A stretch of 64,000 bases of DNA, taken from NCBI RefSeq assembly GCF_947172395.1, contig NC_069090.1:16636962-16700961 (forward strand). Direction: 5' to 3'. The notes beneath the pieces are model-generated. The model saw only the letters and a program-made list of their open reading frames with translations, was not told where the DNA came from and did not search any database. Origin of the DNA: Bicyclus anynana (Eukaryota > Arthropoda > Insecta > Lepidoptera > Nymphalidae). Of the stretch, positions 1 through 11,469 are shown piece after piece. Every line of letters begins with the position of its first letter. Position 1 is the first letter of the stretch. A program made the position numbers and the translations under genes.

Positions 1-1681
1 CGTGACAACCGGGACAACCGGTAATAACAACGGGACAGCCGGGCGTGCCTGTATACGTCATAACGTGAGGTTTAACACCCAGACCTTAGGTTGATAGAAA
101 CTGGATAGCACCCTTAGTGTTCCTTGGATGCCCTGTGAAGTGTTTATAGGTAATGGTTTTCCACAGTTGGGCTATCTTTTGCAATTATTAGTAGGTATCA
201 CAGATTATAGAATTATACAGAATGAGTGTTTACAAGCAGCGCGTTAAGGCCGGTGATACGAGTACCCATAAAAAAACAAACGTCACGCGTCCCTTTGTCA
301 TTCACAAAACTTAATTTACTTTCATTTAAGTTGACAAACTTTTTCATAATTTGTATTTCAAGATTTAACACTAACAACAATTACGTAAAGGTCATAATAG
401 ACTAATAATCAATTTTGAACCTATAAAAATACTATATCTTTTTTTTTCGTTTTGTGTACAGATTTTGAAATATTTAAAACCATAAGCTGATACTGATGCG
501 ACGCTTTGTGTCGTACTGACTCAAGAATGTATTAATTAGTTTTTGAATGGCTGCATTACTGCCGTGTTCCGTGTGCTCTATCTGCCTATTATTTCTTTAA
601 TCTGTGGTAGGTATAAAAGGAATTACTAAAAGCAAAAGTAAAAGAAGTTCTGAAGTCGAACCGTTAGTCCACGTCCGTCCCCAACCGCTAGCTTGGAGTC
701 TGATGTTCTCGTAGTTTTTGTCCATGTCCGCGGATGACTGCAGCCTGATCGGTTGGATGCGATCTGAAAAGAACGATCTAAATCAGCAGGAAATTTTGAT
801 GACTTTCACCCTAAAGGTTGAAATATTAGTCGATTATTTGTTGGCACATTAACTACTGTAACTTAACTACAAGCACATCTAATGACCAGTTATATTTTTA
901 TTTAATTGAATATCCTATATAACTGGATTGTATCAAGGATAATAAGCTCTTTTATGCGAATTAAGTATACTCGTACCTGAGAATATGCTCTGTTTGTAGC
1001 AATTTGTGATTTTTTTAATGGCCTAGATATGATCTGGTGAAAGGCTTCAGAATTTATATATTTCAGCCTGAAGAGTACACGAGCCTGGTGACGACGTAGT
1101 TACAGATTTTAGTTTTACAGTTATGAGCGCAGAACTCAATTTTGTATTTGAATTTGAATTGAATTTCAACCAATCAATCAATAAATCAATTTATATTTAT
1201 TTGCAGATATATGTCTAGGCAGGTAGGTGATGTCCAATTAGCGCGTAAACAAAAAATAGGTCGATTTTTCAGCATGACTGCTTTCCTATAGCTATGTCTA
1301 TAACTAGGTATGAGCGTCTCCAAATGCACCTGACTCTAAAAAAGAACCCACAAGAAACTCAGCTAGGTACGAGTAGGTCTATAAGTCTTCGTAACCGTAG
1401 CCAAAACTGGCTTCACAAGAGGATAGAGGGTAGAGGAGTTCACTCTGACATTGCAACACTAAGAACGACTCGGCATCGTTTTCCGGCTGAGATATGTTTC
1501 AAACTGCGAAACCAGCGTAGTTCAGACTCTCAAGTTTGGCGGTATAACCGTTACTGTTAGCTCGAGGTGGCTCAGAGTAAACGCTGTCTATATAGTCGAC
1601 GTTGTCTGTTTAGCCGACGCTGTCTGAATAGCCGATGCTATCTCTGTAGTCGGCGCTGGCATTCACAAGAATGTAACTTAC
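1..1681. other. Non-coding flank or intron left of the protease exons
   Basis: No exon of the protease and no other protein family was recognised in any frame. The 88-codon open frame at 1294-1560 has no family motif. This stretch is most simply the intron leading to the missing protease 3' exons. The first 50 bases have a GGGACA-type repeat (gggacaaccggtaa, gggacagccggg). Confidence 0.5.
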
Positions 1682-1848
1682 CGTTGAACTCGAGCACACG
1701 GTTGAATTTAATAACGCCGATGTCATGAGGCTGCACCCTCGTGAGCGACTCGTCGTACTCCGGGTGGTTGATGTAGTCCGTGGTCTCGAACAGCAGCTCG
1801 GGGTGGCTCAGAGCGGTGGCGCCGGCGCGGATGACGATGGTTACTCGG
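1682..1848 (-). CDS. Serine protease exon: catalytic Asp
   Basis: The exon follows acceptor TTTACAG and ends at donor GTAAGT, with 167 nt and 55 full codons. It encodes RVTIVIRAGATAL, FETTDYINHPEY and the catalytic Asp in PHDIGVIKF, ending VLEFN plus one base of Gly. The following exon is not visible between 1 and 1681. Confidence 0.88.
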
Positions 1849-3695
1849 CTGTAAACAGAGACCATCAACATCAGCCATTAATGCCTCGAACGTTATCAAG
1901 GCGCTGAGGCCAAAGTCCGTTAGGTTTGGGCTTCTTCTAGAAGTGACTCCCTCTAGAGTGTGAGATGGGAGTCCGCCGTATGTCATACGTCAATCGTTTT
2001 TACGAGCGTATCAATCGTCTTCAAAAGGGGTGGCGAAAAGTTAATAAACCACTATTGAGTTAATAATCCTCGGTAGCAACCTTACATCGGCTACGAGGTT
2101 CGCGCATCTTTGTCATAAGAAGTAGAATGGCTCAGAACGCTGTGGTGCCAGTTAATGGACCCGGGGATCAGTGAAGCGCCAAAAGCCGGAGTGTGTTCAC
2201 AAGAGGTACAAGGATGGCGACACACAACTTGTAGCAAGTCAAGAAGGCGGCCCGGGACCACCAAGATCAAGTACCGGGCTCGCCCTGCCACGATTCAGCC
2301 TGTAGGACCAGCCAGGTCAGGGGCACCCATACCTAAAGTATCAGAACTCTCTCCGTATAAAAATAACCCTGTCTGAGTAGCTCTTCTCGGACTAAGGCTC
2401 CTTGGAACTCTCGTAACTTTAATTTTAAGTTTTCGATTTTAATTACCAACATTATCTCATAACATAACATGAAGTTTTAAAAGTAAAGAAAGGATTAGAC
2501 TTCGAATGGGTTTGAATATATTGATTTTTATGATACATTCGGGTAAATAGGGTCAATGTTAACTAATTTATATATAAAAAGCAAAGATAGTCTGGATATT
2601 TGCAAAATAAATGAGATTATAAAATTTCAAAATCTATTAAAAATCTTTTATCGTAATTAGATGAAAATTCATACAGTTAAAGCTTCCTTATACATTAAAT
2701 GTGACAACATAACAAAGATATTAGTGATTTTGTTTGAACGTCCATACAAATCTAACGATCATTATGTATCTACGAAGTCATTAAATCGTACCATTTTGTA
2801 TGGGGCGTTTTTCAGGGATCCGCGGCAGCGCCGCAAATCTGACCCTTTAAATCCCTGTAGCTCCGAAAGTAATGATGGCAGATACCCTGTTACTTTTACA
2901 AAATTGCTTTACTATTAGCGTACTCTTAATTTATATACAATTTAAAAAACTGTCATCATCCCTATTATAGGAATTGGAGCTTGGAGCATTGTGGGATCAG
3001 TGCGGTAGCTAAAGTAAAAATTTGTGCTACTAACTTAGCGGTGCAGTGAGCGGCAGTGAGGGCCCACTCGCTGTGGATGATGGTGGCGCCGCAGCTGAAC
3101 ACGTTACCGGCCGGGGCCACCATCCGGATGGACAGCTGGTAGGGGATCTGCGCCTCCTCCGCTTCCCAGCCGGAGACGATCCTGCTCATACCACCTGGAA
3201 CGACATGGGTCGGACAATAAGTATGATATATTCATCTTTGCTTTTTTTTAAACCAACCAATAGCTCCACGTTCTGTGCAATGGGTTGGGTTCAACGTCGA
3301 GAGGTTATGGGTTCGATCCCCGCTGTTGGACTCTATTGTTGGTCCGTAAAAAATAGTAAGATAGTAAAATATAACCTAACCCTTGCAGGGTTAGGTTATA
3401 TTTTTACCATATTGTAATACTGTATTGTATAACCACTAAGACCGCCTACGCATATCGGAACAGCATGGTGAGTTCCAGCAACCAATCTCATCTTATAAAG
3501 AGAGGAGATTTGGTGCTCATGATGATGAAGATGTCTAGGCAATCGCCAGGGAAGCGTAACTTAATGCTACTCATTGTTCTGTCAATTTGAGTTGCAGTTT
3601 GGACTATTTGTATGGAAAACAGAAATATAACTTTTCTTACCATCTCGAACATTCTCAATGAAGTCCACCGCGTCGGGAGCGGGCGCGGCACTGAC
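1682..3695 (-). CDS. Brachyurin/collagenase-like S1 serine protease, partial gene (3 exons seen)
   Basis: This is a secreted chymotrypsin-fold (S1) protease, in Lepidoptera usually a midgut digestive enzyme. Three minus-strand exons join in phase: 3695-3641, 3194-3035 and 1848-1682. Together they encode a short acidic propeptide, the activation site SR|IVSGWEAEE, the catalytic His in LTAAHC and the catalytic Asp in QPHDIGVIKF. The stretch RVTIVIRAGA after the His and FETTDYINHPEY before the Asp are typical of lepidopteran brachyurin-like enzymes. About 125 codons are seen of a usual 280-300. The exon with the catalytic Ser (GDSGGP) and the specificity pocket is not in the window and must lie left of position 1, so substrate preference cannot be read. 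The first exon with Met and signal peptide was not recognised above 3695. No stop or frameshift interrupts the three exons, so the gene looks intact where visible. Confidence 0.85.
2510..2965. repeat. Dispersed repeat of about 450 bp, copy 1 (in protease intron)
   Basis: This segment matches 25484-25965 in the same orientation along almost its whole length. Shared blocks include ggtcaatgttaactaattta, catacaaatctaac and the GC-rich core cagggatccgcggcagcgcc, and both end ctgtcatcatccctat. Copy 2 has a short extra segment around 25677-25712. It lies between protease exons 1682-1848 and 3035-3194. It is an interspersed element of unknown class with no coding capacity seen. Confidence 0.8.
3035..3194 (-). 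CDS. Serine protease exon: activation site and catalytic His
   Basis: The exon begins after TTCCAG and ends at donor GTTAGT, with 160 nt, phase 1 in and phase 2 out. It encodes the cleavage site R|IVSGW, the strand PYQLSIRM, the Cys before the catalytic loop (FSCGATIIHSEW) and the active-site His in LTAAHC. The final AA joins with the first C of the next exon to make Asn, giving AHCTANRVTIV, as expected for the family. Confidence 0.88.
3288..3365 (+). mobile_element. tRNA-like SINE head
   Basis: A B-box-like ggttcgatcccc-type segment (gggttcgatccccgctgtt) lies behind a diverged A-box region, followed by a T-rich and A-rich stretch. It is short and diverged, so it is read as a SINE fragment and not a working tRNA. 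Confidence 0.4.
3641..3695 (-). CDS. Serine protease exon: end of signal peptide and propeptide
   Basis: Read on the minus strand this exon gives VSAAPAPDAVDFIENVRD plus one base of a Gly codon. It follows a T-rich tract ending in TTAG and ends at donor GTAAGA. Its last base joins in phase with the next exon to give RDGGMSR|IVSG. The Ala-Pro-rich start resembles a signal-peptidase site followed by a propeptide. The Met-containing exon upstream was not found, so the 5' end is open. Confidence 0.7.
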
Positions 3696-3904
3696 CTAAT
3701 AAACATAAAAAAAAATACAATAATTCATATGTATATTTATGGCTGGATGAAATTAGTTTCATTTTTCTTCAACATAGCGAAGTTTTTCTTATTTCTGATT
3801 AGGCTATTAACTGATATCTGAATTAATATTACGAGTATAATGAGGAAATATTTGATGTTGAAAGGAAGGTTTGATAATTTATGAGGATGATGGTAATCTC
3901 TGGA

Positions 3905-4045
3905 TCTACTGAACCGATTTTGAACATTATTTTACTCGTAGAAAACCACGTTATTTGCATAGGCTATATTTTATCCCACTTTTTATCCCCTTTATTCTAA
4001 CGGGAACAGGAACTACGCGGGTAAAACCGCGGGGCTAGTGTTACA
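3905..4045 (+). mobile_element. Lepidopteran LINE/SINE tail fragment
   Basis: Contains the widely repeated sequence ending actacgcgggtaaaaccgcg and gctagtg. The same tail type recurs at about 21650-21825, 29860-30045 (reverse) and 41010-41205 in this window. Confidence 0.55.
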
Positions 4046-4293
4046 TAAATAGATTCAATCTGGTAGCCTAATCTGCTCGTTATCTGGCAAACTCGATCGA
4101 TAAGAAGAATAATATAAAATTATCTAAATATTTGACCTAATGGATGACAGAAATTTTGTTATCTAATCTTTCTGTTATGTATTCTGTAGGTGTACCTATG
4201 TGATTAATATAGCAGTGAAATACAGTGATAAGCAACTCTTGGCTGCCAGTTTTAGGGTTCTGCACCACAAAAGGAAAAAATGGAACCCTAATG

Positions 4294-4477
4294 GTAGGCG
4301 TCCACTCATCCGTATCGTAAGTATCGGATGGATCACATAAAACGGATCGTAGTATGTTTTGTATAAGAAGTCATACAACTGTGTTCACTGATCCCCATCG
4401 TACAGATCGTACGAATCTGCCGTAAAATTTCATGCGATGCGTCTAATACTTACGATGCGGATATGTGGACGTCTATC
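4294..4477. mobile_element. MITE-like element with terminal inverted repeats
   Basis: The left end taggcgtccactcatccgta and the reverse complement of the right end (tagacgtccacatatccgca) match over about 30 bp, continuing cgtaagtat on both sides. The element is about 183 bp with no open frame, so it is a non-autonomous DNA transposon. A TA lies at each end. The superfamily is not assigned. Confidence 0.65.
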
Positions 4478-6528
4478 TTTATAGCATTGCATTGTTTTCC
4501 GTCTGTCTGTTAAAAGTGTTAAAACCCTCTTTTTGATTTATTATTCAATCAACCAATAATTTATTTTTTGCCAGAATATGGTACATGTAATTACACCTCG
4601 GCTTCGAACAGGTAACTTGTAAATGTCCGAGCCAGTTTTGAAACATACTTAGGAACATAAGAGGAACTGCTATTTAGGAATAGATAACTATTACTGGAAA
4701 ACCAGCTTTAATATAAAAAAAATCGCATCCGAATCTGTTTACAGTCACATTTCAGTGACGGATAACGTAGTATTTCAGTGCTACTGTGTGTTACAAACAG
4801 ACACATAGCAGTCGACTTATAATATCCCTTTTATTCGGGGAATTAAAATGGTATTTTTTTTTTATATAAAAAACTACTAAAGTTTCGTTTCAAGTGGAAA
4901 CAATTACTCGTATTTCGATAGCCTGGCAACCATACAAAATGTTTGTATCGTATTTATTCGTAGCACTCAAGCTCGTAGACTGCTACGAAATACGAATTTT
5001 AGGAGCTTTTCCTTTGAATCTATTTAATCTACGTAGTCTGTATAACCAAAAGCTAAATATAAATAAAATTGAAGTGTTTGTCTGTAATTTAAAAAGACAT
5101 TAAAGCTTTTTTAAAACTATCGTCTGTTTGTCTGTTTAGTACGTCTGCACTGATTGTAAATGGGACTTTCACTGGAAGATAAACGAATTTATTGAGCGAC
5201 ATATAGGCTACTTGTATCCCGGAAAAATGCATAGTTCCCGCGGGATTTGGGATAAACTGAATTCTTATGTATTTACGAAAATTTTGTTGTGGTAGTCTTT
5301 GTTAAATAAAAAAATTAAAGTATAATTACCCAACTTAACGCTAATAAAAACACGAGAGCTCGCCCCGCCGCCATATTTGGAGTAATTGGAGTAATCGGTA
5401 ATTACATTGAATTTTTGTATTTAAATCAATAACGAAATATTATCTAACTAGAGATGTTACTGACACCAAACGTACTGGTGTACGGAGGTTTTTGCTCGAT
5501 ATCGTTTTATTTTAGTAGAATCCATGTGTTGTGTTGTAGCTGTATATTTAAAATACAATATTTAAGTTAAATTATTTTTTCTATTTCTGTGGTTTAATTT
5601 TAGTTCGAAAAAGAGTGTCGATAGGTTTACGGTTATAGGTCGGCAATTTAAACAACAAAAGTAGATCATCACCACTAATATTATAAAGTCATAAGTTTGT
5701 GTATGTGTTTACATGTACATTTATGTATATTATTAACCCTCGATGGAAAATTGAGGGTTGTTATATGGTATACATTATAAGTTTGTATGTTTGTCTGTCT
5801 ACGTGATGGCACGTATCGTGTATCTCGTGTATCTCTCGAACAGAGGAACCAAATTTAATTTATTAGCTTTGGTTATTTAGTCGTAGTTATGGGGTAGGTA
5901 CCGAGTGGGGTATTGAATGATGAAATGTTGAAAGATGATAAAAGAAGTCAACTCAAGTCGACATAATTCCAGGAGTCGAATGTAGCATTGTCACATCCCT
6001 ATCATAATAATAATTAATTGGAAAACATATTAGATTAATTGATAACTATCATTTTATCAATATATTCAGGGTAATTTTGGTTTGTGCCTATTTCGTATCG
6101 ATGAAATCTAATTAAATTGAATGTAGGCGTTATCTTTTGGTAATTCCAATATTACAAAATACAATTTATAGTCTAAGAACCCGTAAACAACTGTTTTTCG
6201 TCAATTTAAACTGAAATTAACATGTTATTTGCGGTTAAGCACGGAAAAACAAATTTCCTTTTGACAGCTTCGGTTGCGTGTGCTGCGTAGTCGGTTAAAG
6301 TTACGCTAAAAATATTTAAGAAAAGTTACTCATTATAAGTTCTAAATAAAAGTGCGTGACGCCATCTAACTGTCTTTAAAAAATAACTAAGACTATAGTT
6401 AATCTTTATTCAAAGTAATCAAAGATTTTCTAAAATAATGCATTACTTACAAAGCTGTTTTAATGATGATTTATTATATTAATTCTTACTCATGTAATCA
6501 TAATATTCGTCACAAGTTAATTATAAGA

Positions 6529-6765
6529 GCCGTGATAGTCCAGTGGATAAAACCTCTGCCTCCGATTCCGGAGGGTGTGGGTTCGAATCCGGTCTGGGGC
6601 ATGCACCTCCAACTTTTCAGCTGTGTGCATTTTAAGAAATTAAATAAAGAAAAACATCTGCCAATCCGCATAAGGCCAGCCTGATGGACTATTGGGCTAA
6701 CCCCTCTCGTTTTGAGAGGAGACTCGAGCTCAGCAGTGAGCCGAATATAGGTTGATAATGACGCA
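6529..6765 (+). mobile_element. tRNA-derived SINE, family A
   Basis: A tRNA-like head (gccgtgatagtccagtggat, then gtgggttcgaatccgg) is followed by the family body (catgcacctccaacttttca) and tail (gaggagactcgagctcagca). The middle of the body is deleted compared with the copy at 26620-26935. Same family as the copies at 9690, 15348, 16924, 19385, 22945, 26620 and 39876. Confidence 0.8.
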
Positions 6766-7140
6766 CATGATGGACTGAAGGCCGACAGCCAGTAAATCTG
6801 TAAAGTACATATTCGACTCAGACTTCCGCGGACGAAGACCTTTACTTATATCTACTTAACTTTATATATAAAATCTTTCATAATACCAGCTAGTCATTTT
6901 GTGAATTTAGTTTGAAGCTATCTTTATTTCTAAATAAACACTAAAGCATTTACTTGCTCTTGTTCTATTATCTCATCGCTTGAATTTAATTATCATTGTA
7001 TACGTCATAACAATAGAAAAATATTGAACGATAAAATTTGTTTAGGTAAGAGTTTTCGATCGTAATTATGGAATTGAAATGTTGTTTGAATTGTCGCAAA
7101 AGCTATCCATTTGAGTATAAAACAAATATAGGATGAGACT

Positions 7141-7312
7141 TTAATTGATTATGAAACACGGCTAAAACTCACGTGATATTACGTCGGAGTATGCCCGACT
7201 AGTTTCAGCGCAATGCGTGCAGCAGCGCGTCGCGCAGCCGCTTCGCAGTTTGGATCGTGCCGCGATGCAAGAACCAGCTCATGACTAAGGGCCCCGTATG
7301 GGTTCGAAACCT
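7141..7312. mobile_element. Foldback/MITE element, copy 1
   Basis: Bases 7141-7200 match 8071-8130 directly, while 7248-7310 match the reverse complement of 8135-8192. The unit is therefore related to the palindromic element at 8044-8284 but with its inner part in the other orientation. A GC-rich insert (cagcagcgcgtcgcgcagcc) lies between the two parts. No open frame. Confidence 0.65.
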
Positions 7313-8043
7313 ATGTGTCAATCCAGAGTAAAGTCTATTTCCATTCCAAATTTCATTATTAAATATTTCTTAATAGGTATTTGTAAATTCTAAATATTAT
7401 ATATTTTAGTCTAGGCATTAACCCACGAGTACAGAGTTAGACTTAAACAATTGTAAAACTGAAGCTCGAAATCAATTGGAGCTAGGTTTTCACGAAATCT
7501 TTTAAAACAAATATTGTAAAAATAAATCTTCGAAAGCCGTTTACGAAGCAAGAAAATGTTGAATTTTTACACGTATACGAGACTAAAGTTGGGTGGATAT
7601 CGGGCCGAATTATGTATTTTTTAATCGTTTAGTAGGTTCTTTGGCACAGAAAATTATACCTTAAACTAAAGGGATTTTGGTTCATTTTACTTTTACAGGG
7701 GTTTCCAATAGGCATACTTCAATGGAAAGGGGTTGAAATAATCAGACTTTAACTGAAACCTTTATAGAGTACGTAAAATGCTGGAAATTTTAAATAACTA
7801 CGGTCAGTGCTGTTTTAAGAGAGATTTACTGAAATTCTCTCTAGAATAATTATTATGCTTTACAAAAATAATTCGATATTGTGGGAATTGGAAGTTATAA
7901 TAAAATAAAATGTTTTTGTTTTCTTAAGTATGAGTTCATACGCTTAGATCTAAATAAATACGATTATCTTAGGTACTACTTTATAAGTAAGAATATATAC
8001 ATAGAATCTTAAGTTCTTGATTTGCAATTAGGCAGACCCACGA

Positions 8044-8284
8044 CTTCATTCGCGTGAAACTCAGTTTTTATTAATTGATTATGAAACACGGCTAAAACTC
8101 ACGTAATATTAGGTCGGAGTATGCCCGACTAGTTTCGAACCCATGCGGGGCCCTTAGTCATGAGCTGGTTCTTGCATCGCGGCACGATCCAAACTCAGTT
8201 TGGGCATACTCCGACCTAATATCACGTGAGTTTTAGCTGTGTTTCATAATCAATTAATAAAAACTGAGTTTCACGCGAATGAAG
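8044..8284. mobile_element. Foldback/MITE element, copy 2, with 83-bp arms
   Basis: Arms 8044-8126 and 8202-8284 are reverse complements at 81 of 83 positions. The 75-bp centre has gaacccatgcggggccctta and ggttcttgcatcgcggcacg. The low divergence suggests a recent insertion or ongoing arm homogenisation. Confidence 0.8.
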
Positions 8285-8479
8285 TACACTCACGATAATT
8301 TAACTTCTAAAACTCAGTTTTTAACTAATCGCGCAGGAACCATAGATTTTCTGGGATGAAAAGCAGTCTAATAATATGTTGTTCAATAACCTCCCCTATC
8401 TTCAAGTTAAAATCGGTCCAGCCGTTTATAAAGAAAATCCCGGACAAATAAACATAATACTTAATCTTATTAGTCCTAT

Positions 8480-8640
8480 CACACTAATATTATATACCTA
8501 AAGGCGAAAGTTTGTATGGATGTTTGGATGGATGAACTAGTGAACCAATTTACCATACCTAGGCCATTTTTCATCCCGGAAAAATTAGTGGTTCCCGCGT
8601 GGTTCACGCGGACGAAGTCGCGGGCGTCCCCTTGTTCTAA
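8480..8640 (-). mobile_element. Common lepidopteran repeat tail
   Basis: The sequence runs from gaaagtttgtatggatgttt to the characteristic cgcggacgaagtcgcgggcg. The second motif recurs alone at 9518-9547, and the opposite strand is seen at 24210-24440 and 25985-26180. Confidence 0.6.
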
Positions 8641-9689
8641 ATATAACAAGATCTTGGTACAAATGAAGAAGTATACTAGCTATTCTCTACAAATAGCATG
8701 CAAATTTCCAAACCTTGAAACTAAATTACATTTTTTATTAAATACACTAATGTCTCTATATTGATTATATTATTTTATGGAATAAAAGCGGGTATTAGGT
8801 ACTTTGCGCAACTTCATCATATAAACGGAATAATTTATTATCCAAGAAAAACGAAACCAAGCGACAACTTCGGAAAACGATTACGGAAAAAAATATATGC
8901 ACGTTCCACTCCGAAACCGGAGCATTCTCAAGAGGTTTAACTTTACATTATTCAATTGCAAAGTCAATTATGAAAGAATTCAATGGATAATTACAAAATA
9001 AAATCAATTATTCTCCATTTAATTATCTAATGGAATTTAATTAGAGTTATTTTAATTTAATTATTAACAGTCAGTTTAATTTTTATTGTGTTTTAATTGT
9101 GTATTAAATTGTAGCAAATAAAAAAATCCGTTATGAGTCTCCAAGTAAATATATTTAAAATACAATAGCTTCTATAGGAAACGGATGAGACGTGAACTTC
9201 TGGATGGTGTCATGTGTTACCAAATTCTTATGAAGATTTCTATCACATACTACTAGCAAATAGCGCTAAGTAGTTTGTGGTTAGCTAAAAAATAGTGTGA
9301 TTCGGTCAGGATTCACGTGCAAAATAGTAAAACAAGAAACGCAATCTCGAATTGTGTCAAGCGTGTTCACAAAGGGAGGTATATTTAGGTCCGCGGCTTG
9401 TCACACGGCGCCGTATTGCAGTGGTCGCGCGCCGCGCATGCGTCGCTAAGTTGCCATAACCAACTCTCCCTTTTCCATTTAATTTTACCCTACTAGTTGA
9501 AAGTTTACATCGAGTGGCACGCGGACGAAGTCGCGGGCGTCCGCTAGTTAAATTATGAATCTAAAAGTCCAATTAAATTATAATCTAGAATTTAGTCCTA
9601 ACTTCTTCCGATATCAGCATAGACTAAAATAAGCTCCGAACCATTTCTTCGTGTTCAATAACCGGAATTTGACCCGTTGAGCACGAGTT

Positions 9690-9945
9690 TTGTCTCAGAA
9701 TGAGAAGGGTTAGGCCAGCGTGGTGTACTCCTTAGTACACCACGCTGGCCAAATGCGGATTGACAGACCTCACACACATAGACGATTAAGAAAATTCTCA
9801 GGTATACATGTTTACTCACGATGTTTTTCCATCACCATTTGAGACACGTGATATTCAATTTCTTAAAGTGCACTTAACTGAAAAGTTGTGTGCATGCCCC
9901 GGACCAGTTTCGAACCTAAGCCCTCAGAATTGAAGGCACAGATCA
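9690..9945 (-). mobile_element. tRNA-derived SINE, family A, with internal palindrome
   Basis: Reverse-strand copy: the body (acgatgtttttccatcacca, gagacacgtgata) leads to a diverged head (ccccggaccagtttcgaacc). It contains a perfect hairpin at 9713-9750 not present in the other copies. Confidence 0.75.
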
Positions 9946-10539
9946 TCAGGTGTTAACTGCATCTAAACAGTAAAAACAAAGGAAATGTGTGGTTTTCCTT
10001 CTTAATTCTTTTTTTCCTTCTAATAATTATTTTGCTTATTAAAATATCTAGTCCATATCCCTACATTCCTTTCACCGGACATCATACGCATGTAAACATG
10101 TAAACTAGTCACCTAATACCACCTAACCGCGTGAACAATTTTGACTATTTTTTAACTTCTAAAATACGGTTTTCCCATTTCCCTTCCTTAAAGTGAAAAT
10201 TTTGGAAAATCTGTTCTTCGCTGTACAAAGCAAAATAAATATTCTGCCAAATATCAAGTCTTATAGCTAATTGTTTGAGATCTCGTGATTAGTCCATGAA
10301 TCACTAGAAATCTCCTTCTATATGTACTTTTTCCACGTTTGGCGAGAAACAGTGCCGACGGATTTGTGCTTTTTCGCTCTCTTTTTTTTCCTCTAGTCTC
10401 TCTAGTCGTTAATTGTGGTTCGGAGCATGTAAGCTCACCTACTTCTGCCACTCTTCTACACTGGAACAGCTTGCGTCTGAAAGCGTCATTTCTTGTATAT
10501 AGTATGTTTACCCTAAAACAGCACATCAGTTTGCGTGCT

Positions 10540-10830
10540 GGTAACACCGTCGTACAGTTTGGCGCGCGCGCGAAAGCTCCCCTCAAACCGTCATGGCGAC
10601 CGTCCGCGTAGCGCGCCTCGCGTAACTTTCGAGACACCGTGCCCCTTGTGAAATAAATGTGCTGTGTCAATAATGTTGCGGTGCTAGTGCGATAGGGGGT
10701 CAGGTTTCAGTGCGCCAGTGTGTCGTCCTTGTGTTGCATGAGTGATCCTAATGGCGTGGTGGGAGTTGCGCGGGACGGACGCCACTCACCGGCCAGCACG
10801 GAACAGCTAACGTTAGTACTTTGCCCCTAG
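10540..10830. promoter_or_regulatory. GC- and CpG-rich patch, possible promoter or 5' exon
   Basis: A clearly GC-rich stretch (ggcgcgcgcgcgaaagctcc and later gcgggacggacgccactcac) stands out from the AT-rich surroundings. It holds no long open frame and no family match. Such patches in insect genomes can be promoters or untranslated first exons, but a transposon fragment is equally possible. No convincing splice donor pairs it with the ABCA gene. Confidence 0.25.
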
Positions 10831-10988
10831 AAACCCCCTATAACTTACCAGTAGGCCCTCATTGTCATAGAAGTAGTCTAGGGAAACATACGTCCTTCCT
10901 CCTTGCTTATTTATGTCAGAACTTGTCGGACTAATCTACATCCATGCTTGTTTCTTCATGTAGAAGGCGTTAAGTAGTCCCTTTTTCT

Positions 10989-11469
10989 GACAGAACTACT
11001 TCGGAAGGAGGCGTGATTGGCGAGCTTATTAGTGACAGAAATTGTCCATCTACCGCCATGTTTATTTCTTAGGCCTAAAAGCTTTTTTAGTAGTACCTTT
11101 TATGACAGAACTACTTCGGAAGGAGGCGTGATTGGCGAGCTTATTAGTGACAGAAATTGTCCATCTACCGCCATGTTAATTTCTTAGGCCTAAAAGCTTT
11201 TTTAGTAGTACCTTTTATGACAGAACTTCTTCGGAAAGAGTCGGGATTGGCAAGCTTTTGTGACAGAAATTGTCCATCTACCGCCATGTTTGTGTCTTTG
11301 GCACTAAAAGCTTTTTTAGTAGTAACTACAACTAACTAACTAGCAATTTTATGACAGAACTTCTTTGGAAGAAATCGTGATCGGCGAGCTTATTTGTGAC
11401 AGAAATTGTCCATCTACCGCCATGTTTATTTCTAAAATTTCTAAATGCTTTTTTAGTAATACCTTTTAT
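10989..11469. repeat. Tandem repeat, 4 units of about 115 bp
   Basis: Units start at 10989, 11104, 11219 and 11353, each with gacagaact, ttggcgagctt, gacagaaattgtccatctac, cgccatgtt and cctaaaagcttttttagtag in varying form. Units 1 and 2 are almost identical, unit 3 carries an insertion, and unit 4 is more diverged. Fading relatives of the unit are visible at about 10910-10988 and 11650-11720. Confidence 0.9.

Larger units (their letters stand above)
3696..6528. other. Intergenic AT-rich region
   Basis: Apart from the LINE tail at 3905 and the MITE at 4294, no gene was recognised. The signal-peptide exon of the protease should lie somewhere upstream of 3695 on the minus strand but was not identified. 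A small hairpin (aaccctc / gagggtt) occurs near 5736-5759. Confidence 0.45.

Noticed and set aside
1294..1560. 88-codon open frame
   Set aside because: No family motif or repeat, and no support from splice sites. Probably chance.
3035..3194. Alternative acceptors at GAG|C or GCAG|G inside the protease His exon
   Set aside because: The TTCCAG acceptor at 3195-3196 joins in phase with the propeptide exon and gives a complete activation site.
10254..10670. 138-codon minus-strand open frame
   Set aside because: No family motif or splice context. It crosses a GC-rich patch, which makes long chance frames likely.
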